From: Acidobacteria bacterium RIFCSPLOWO2_12_FULL_67_14b
Lineage (GTDB): Bacteria > Acidobacteriota > Vicinamibacteria > Vicinamibacterales > UBA2999
Assembly (NCBI GenBank): GCA_001768615.1
Contig: MELE01000189.1
Span: 1 to 35,225, forward strand
Direction of reading: 5' to 3'
DNA: 35,225 nucleotides
Shown: piece by piece, positions 32,955-35,225 of the stretch
Layout: the number at the start of each line of letters is the position of its first letter
Numbering within the stretch: the first letter of the stretch is position 1
Program-made: the position numbers and the translations under genes
The notes under the pieces: generated by a model
Told to the model about the DNA's origin: nothing
Seen by the model: only the letters and a program-made list of their open reading frames with translations
The model's database searches: none

Positions 32955-34829
32955 TTACGCGTCGGTGTCCTCGTGCAGCCAGTGCGAGAGGACACGCCTG
33001 ACCGCTTCGAGAGAAACGGGCTTAGACAGGTAGTCGCTCATCCCGGCTTGGATGCATTTCTCACGGTCCCCGGTCAGGGCATCGGCCGTCACGGCGATGA
33101 TGGGGATGTCCTTCAGCTTTCCGCCCTTTCCGCGAATGGCCGCGGTCGCCGCGAATCCGTCCATCTCTGGCATGTGCGAATCCATGAGGATGAGCGCGTA
33201 TGGCTTGGATTCCAGCGCGCGCAGGGCCTCGACGCCGTTGTTGACGACGTCCGATTCGTAGCCGAGCTTCTTGAGTATGAACGCGGCCACCCTTTGGTTG
33301 ACGCGATTGTCCTCCGCGATGAGGATTCTTCCGTTCTTGGCGGCGGCCGTGGCCACGCCGGACGCCGCGCCCTCGCCCGAGCCGGGGGTCTTCTTCGAGA
33401 CAGCGTTCACGATCGCGTCGAACAATGAGGATTGGCGCACCGGTTTGGTCAAGCACGACTCCACGCCTTCATGGCGGGCCTCCTGCGACAACCCCGCGCG
33501 GTCTACCGAGGTCATCAGGATTAAAGGCAAGCCGGACAGCGCGGGTTGCGCGTGGATGGCGCGTACCAATTCGAGGCCGTCCATCCCTGGCATCTGCATG
33601 TCGATGAGGGCAAGACCGTACGCCTGGCCGGCGGCGGCGGCGCGCCCAACTTCCGCCAAGGCCCCCGCCCCATCCGCTTCGGAGAATCCGCGCATGCCCC
33701 AGGCTTCGAGGCGGCGCTTCAGGATCTCCCTGTTGGTGGCGTTGTCGTCGACCACCAGGACTCTGAGGGCGGCGAGATCGGCGCTCGCAATCTTGTCCAT
33801 AGCCGCGCCCTCGCCCAATTCGAAGGGGATCTCAAACCAGAAAGTCGCCCCTTTCCCCTCAGAGCTGCTCACCCCGATGCGGCCCCCCATCAACTCGACG
33901 ATCCAGCGCGAGATGGCCAGTCCCAGCCCGGTCCCGCCGTAGCGGCGCGTCGTCGAGGCGTCCGCCTGCGAGAACGCCTGGAAGAGGTGCGGCTGCAGTT
34001 CGGGAGCGATGCCGATGCCGGAATCCCTGACTTCGAAGCGGATGGTGACCGTCTTCTCCGTCGCCGCCGTCTTGCGCGCACTCAGCACGACTTCGCCGGT
34101 CTGCGTGAACTTGATCGCGTTGTTGAGCAGGTTGATGAGCACCTGGCGCAGGCGCCCGTCGTCGCCGCGCAAGGCCCTGGGCGCGTCGGACTCGACGGCC
34201 ACGACGATCTCCAGTCTCTTCTCATGCGCTTTGACGGCCACGAGCTTGCCGCAATCCTCGACCGTGCGCAACAAGTCGAAGCCTGAGGACTCCAGGTCCA
34301 TCTTGCCGGCCTCCAGCTTGGAGAAATCAAGAACGTTGTTGATGAGCGTCAGAAGGGTCTCGCCTCCCATGTTGCCCATCTGGGCGAACTCCGCTTGCTG
34401 GGCGGACAGCGGCGTATCGAGGAGGAGCTGGGTCATCCCGATGACGGCGTTGAGCGGGGTCCGCAGTTCGTGGCTCATGCAGGCGAGGAACTGGCCCTTC
34501 GCCACGGCGGCCGCTTCCGCAGCCTCGAGCGCGATCCCCAGTTCGCGTGTGCGCTCTTCGACGCGCGCCTCCAGTTCGGCGTTGGCCTCCCGAAGCCGCT
34601 GTTCCGCTGCCTCGCGCGCCGACACCTCCGACTGCATCGGCCTGAGGATGAAAGCGTACAGGATGGGGACCAGGGTCAAGACGAGCGTGCTGGAGTCGAG
34701 GATCGTCACGACCCAAGGGGACTCGAGATGGAGTGACGGAATAAGGCTCATGATGACCATCTCGATGGCGAAGATCGAGAGCGCCACTGTCAGAGCCAGC
34801 CTAAGGGGAGGGGTCATGTGCTCCATCAC
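32955..34829 (-). CDS. Hybrid sensor histidine kinase with two receiver domains
   Basis: 624 aa. Two N-terminal helices (about 9-31 and 43-64), a coiled coil (68-110), HisKA with His120 in CMSHELRTPLNAVIGM, and HATPase with LINLLNNAIKF, DSGIGI and GGTGLGLAISRWIV. Then come two receivers: the first with RVLVVDDNATNRE, phospho-Asp in ALIDMQMPGMDG (about 410) and Lys in CLTKPV, the second with RILIAEDNRVNQR, LMDSHMPEMDG (about 549) and YLSKPV. No periplasmic sensor domain is seen. ATG at 34817 (MTPPLRL) has a GGAG site and may be the true start. The output partner is not in the window. Confidence 0.93.
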   Translation of the reverse strand: MMEHMTPPLRLALTVALSIFAIEMVIMSLIPSLHLESPWVVTILDSSTLVLTLVPILYAFILRPMQSEVSAREAAEQRLREANAELEARVEERTRELGIALEAAEAAAVAKGQFLACMSHELRTPLNAVIGMTQLLLDTPLSAQQAEFAQMGNMGGETLLTLINNVLDFSKLEAGKMDLESSGFDLLRTVEDCGKLVAVKAHEKRLEIVVAVESDAPRALRGDDGRLRQVLINLLNNAIKFTQTGEVVLSARKTAATEKTVTIRFEVRDSGIGIAPELQPHLFQAFSQADASTTRRYGGTGLGLAISRWIVELMGGRIGVSSSEGKGATFWFEIPFELGEGAAMDKIASADLAALRVLVVDDNATNREILKRRLEAWGMRGFSEADGAGALAEVGRAAAAGQAYGLALIDMQMPGMDGLELVRAIHAQPALSGLPLILMTSVDRAGLSQEARHEGVESCLTKPVRQSSLFDAIVNAVSKKTPGSGEGAASGVATAAAKNGRILIAEDNRVNQRVAAFILKKLGYESDVVNNGVEALRALESKPYALILMDSHMPEMDGFAATAAIRGKGGKLKDIPIIAVTADALTGDREKCIQAGMSDYLSKPVSLEAVRRVLSHWLHEDTDA

Positions 34830-34831
34830 GA

Positions 34832-35038
34832 CTAGGTGTCCAGCACCGCTCGCACCTTTCTGAGTAGCGTTGCCGCGGTGGCGGGGTTCGCGGTGATGAA
34901 CTCTCCGCCTGGCGTCGTCTGGTAGATGCCGTGAAACGAACGCTCGAATGCGCCGGTACTTTTCTTCAGCCTGCCGGAGGCGGGCGGCGCATCCGGCATC
35001 GCTGTTCTCCTGGGCCCAAGGGTTTGGACCTGGCCCAA
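34832..35038 (-). pseudogene. PAS-start / receiver-end fusion scar
   Basis: 68 codons. GAFERSFHGIYQTTPGGEFI TANPA is the first part of a PAS domain, but it breaks off and is joined in frame to TLLRKVRAVLDT, which looks like the last helix of a receiver domain. A deletion joining two signalling genes, or parts of one, would explain this. It stops two bases before the hybrid kinase, so it may still be translated as a short peptide. An inner ATG (MPDAPPASG) could be the start. Confidence 0.55.
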
Positions 35039-35085
35039 GCTGTGGAAGATAGCATGGAAGACAACTCGACCAAGATGAGAGGTCT

Positions 35086-35225
35086 TCAGCCGTGAGGAGC
35101 CCGAAGAAGGACCTTTTCTACGATCTCTTCTTCTGAGTAGACGGCCATCCAGCGAGAATCTCTCAATACAGGGGGCGCACCCTCGTCCATCCGGCTCCGC
35201 TCGTTCTGGTCGTCAGACTTGAGGG
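35086..35225 (-). CDS. C-terminal end of an unidentified gene (partial)
   Basis: An open frame enters from the right edge and stops at TGA 35088-35086. The 45 visible residues include RDSRWMAVYSEEEIVEKVLL and end RAPHG. No family is recognised. It is the same strand as the kinase genes. The 47 bases between it and the PAS scar hold nothing identifiable. Confidence 0.35.
   Translation of the reverse strand, partial: LKSDDQNERSRMDEGAPPVLRDSRWMAVYSEEEIVEKVLLRAPHG

Overview
The window is high in G+C (roughly two thirds by eye) and densely coded on both strands. It looks like a chromosomal segment of an Acidobacteriota bacterium, most probably class Vicinamibacteria. That placement is inference. 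It rests on the typical kinase/TolB-repeat protein remnants ending in LNWFEELK, the mix of genes, and many short tandem or palindromic repeats at gene borders. No rRNA, tRNA, CRISPR array or prophage was found.

Layout. (1) 1-5390, minus strand: a run reading leftward from rpsU through a STAS-domain anti-sigma antagonist, a decaprenyl-phosphate phosphoribosyltransferase-like UbiA protein, a DUF362 protein, an unknown protein with a low-complexity tail, and a GT4 glycosyltransferase that runs off the left edge. This suggests envelope glycan work. (2) 5565-24848: a dispersed purine biosynthesis region. purD (plus) is followed by a minus-strand block of a lipoprotein esterase, rlmN, a GtrA fusion protein and a CDP-alcohol phosphatidyltransferase. 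Then, on the plus strand, come an M16 peptidase, purB, purS, purQ, a two-TM microprotein, purL, purF, a HEAT-repeat protein, purM, a gluconate-2-dehydrogenase-type subunit 3 with its GMC oxidoreductase, a REP-associated tyrosine transposase (RAYT, minus strand) and purN. PurS, PurQ and small-type PurL are the three parts of FGAM synthetase; PurD, F, N, M and B do neighbouring steps. purC, purE/K and purH are not here. (3) 24850-27626: a parDE toxin-antitoxin pair, then a GntR/YtrA regulator with an ABC ATPase and permease. (4) 27631-30876: a secreted metallo-beta-lactamase-fold hydrolase, a scrambled pseudogene of a kinase/TolB protein, and a ribbon-helix-helix/PIN toxin-antitoxin pair whose antitoxin has lost its stop by an apparent one-base indel. 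(5) 30997-35225, minus strand: a split thiamine-diphosphate decarboxylase with a cyclase-family hydrolase, a hybrid histidine kinase, and the remains of PAS/receiver signalling genes.

The most unusual feature is how short repeats (7-, 8-, 9- and 18-mers, plus perfect hairpins) sit at gene ends and have been absorbed into the termini or loops of proteins: PurD, PurS, the esterase signal peptide, the GtrA protein N-terminus, the HEAT-protein signal peptide and the Tat protein. The clearest single case is the RAYT gene. It is bounded by a perfect 20-nt inverted repeat whose right copy forms part of the purN reading frame, so purN now starts at a non-ATG codon inside the element.
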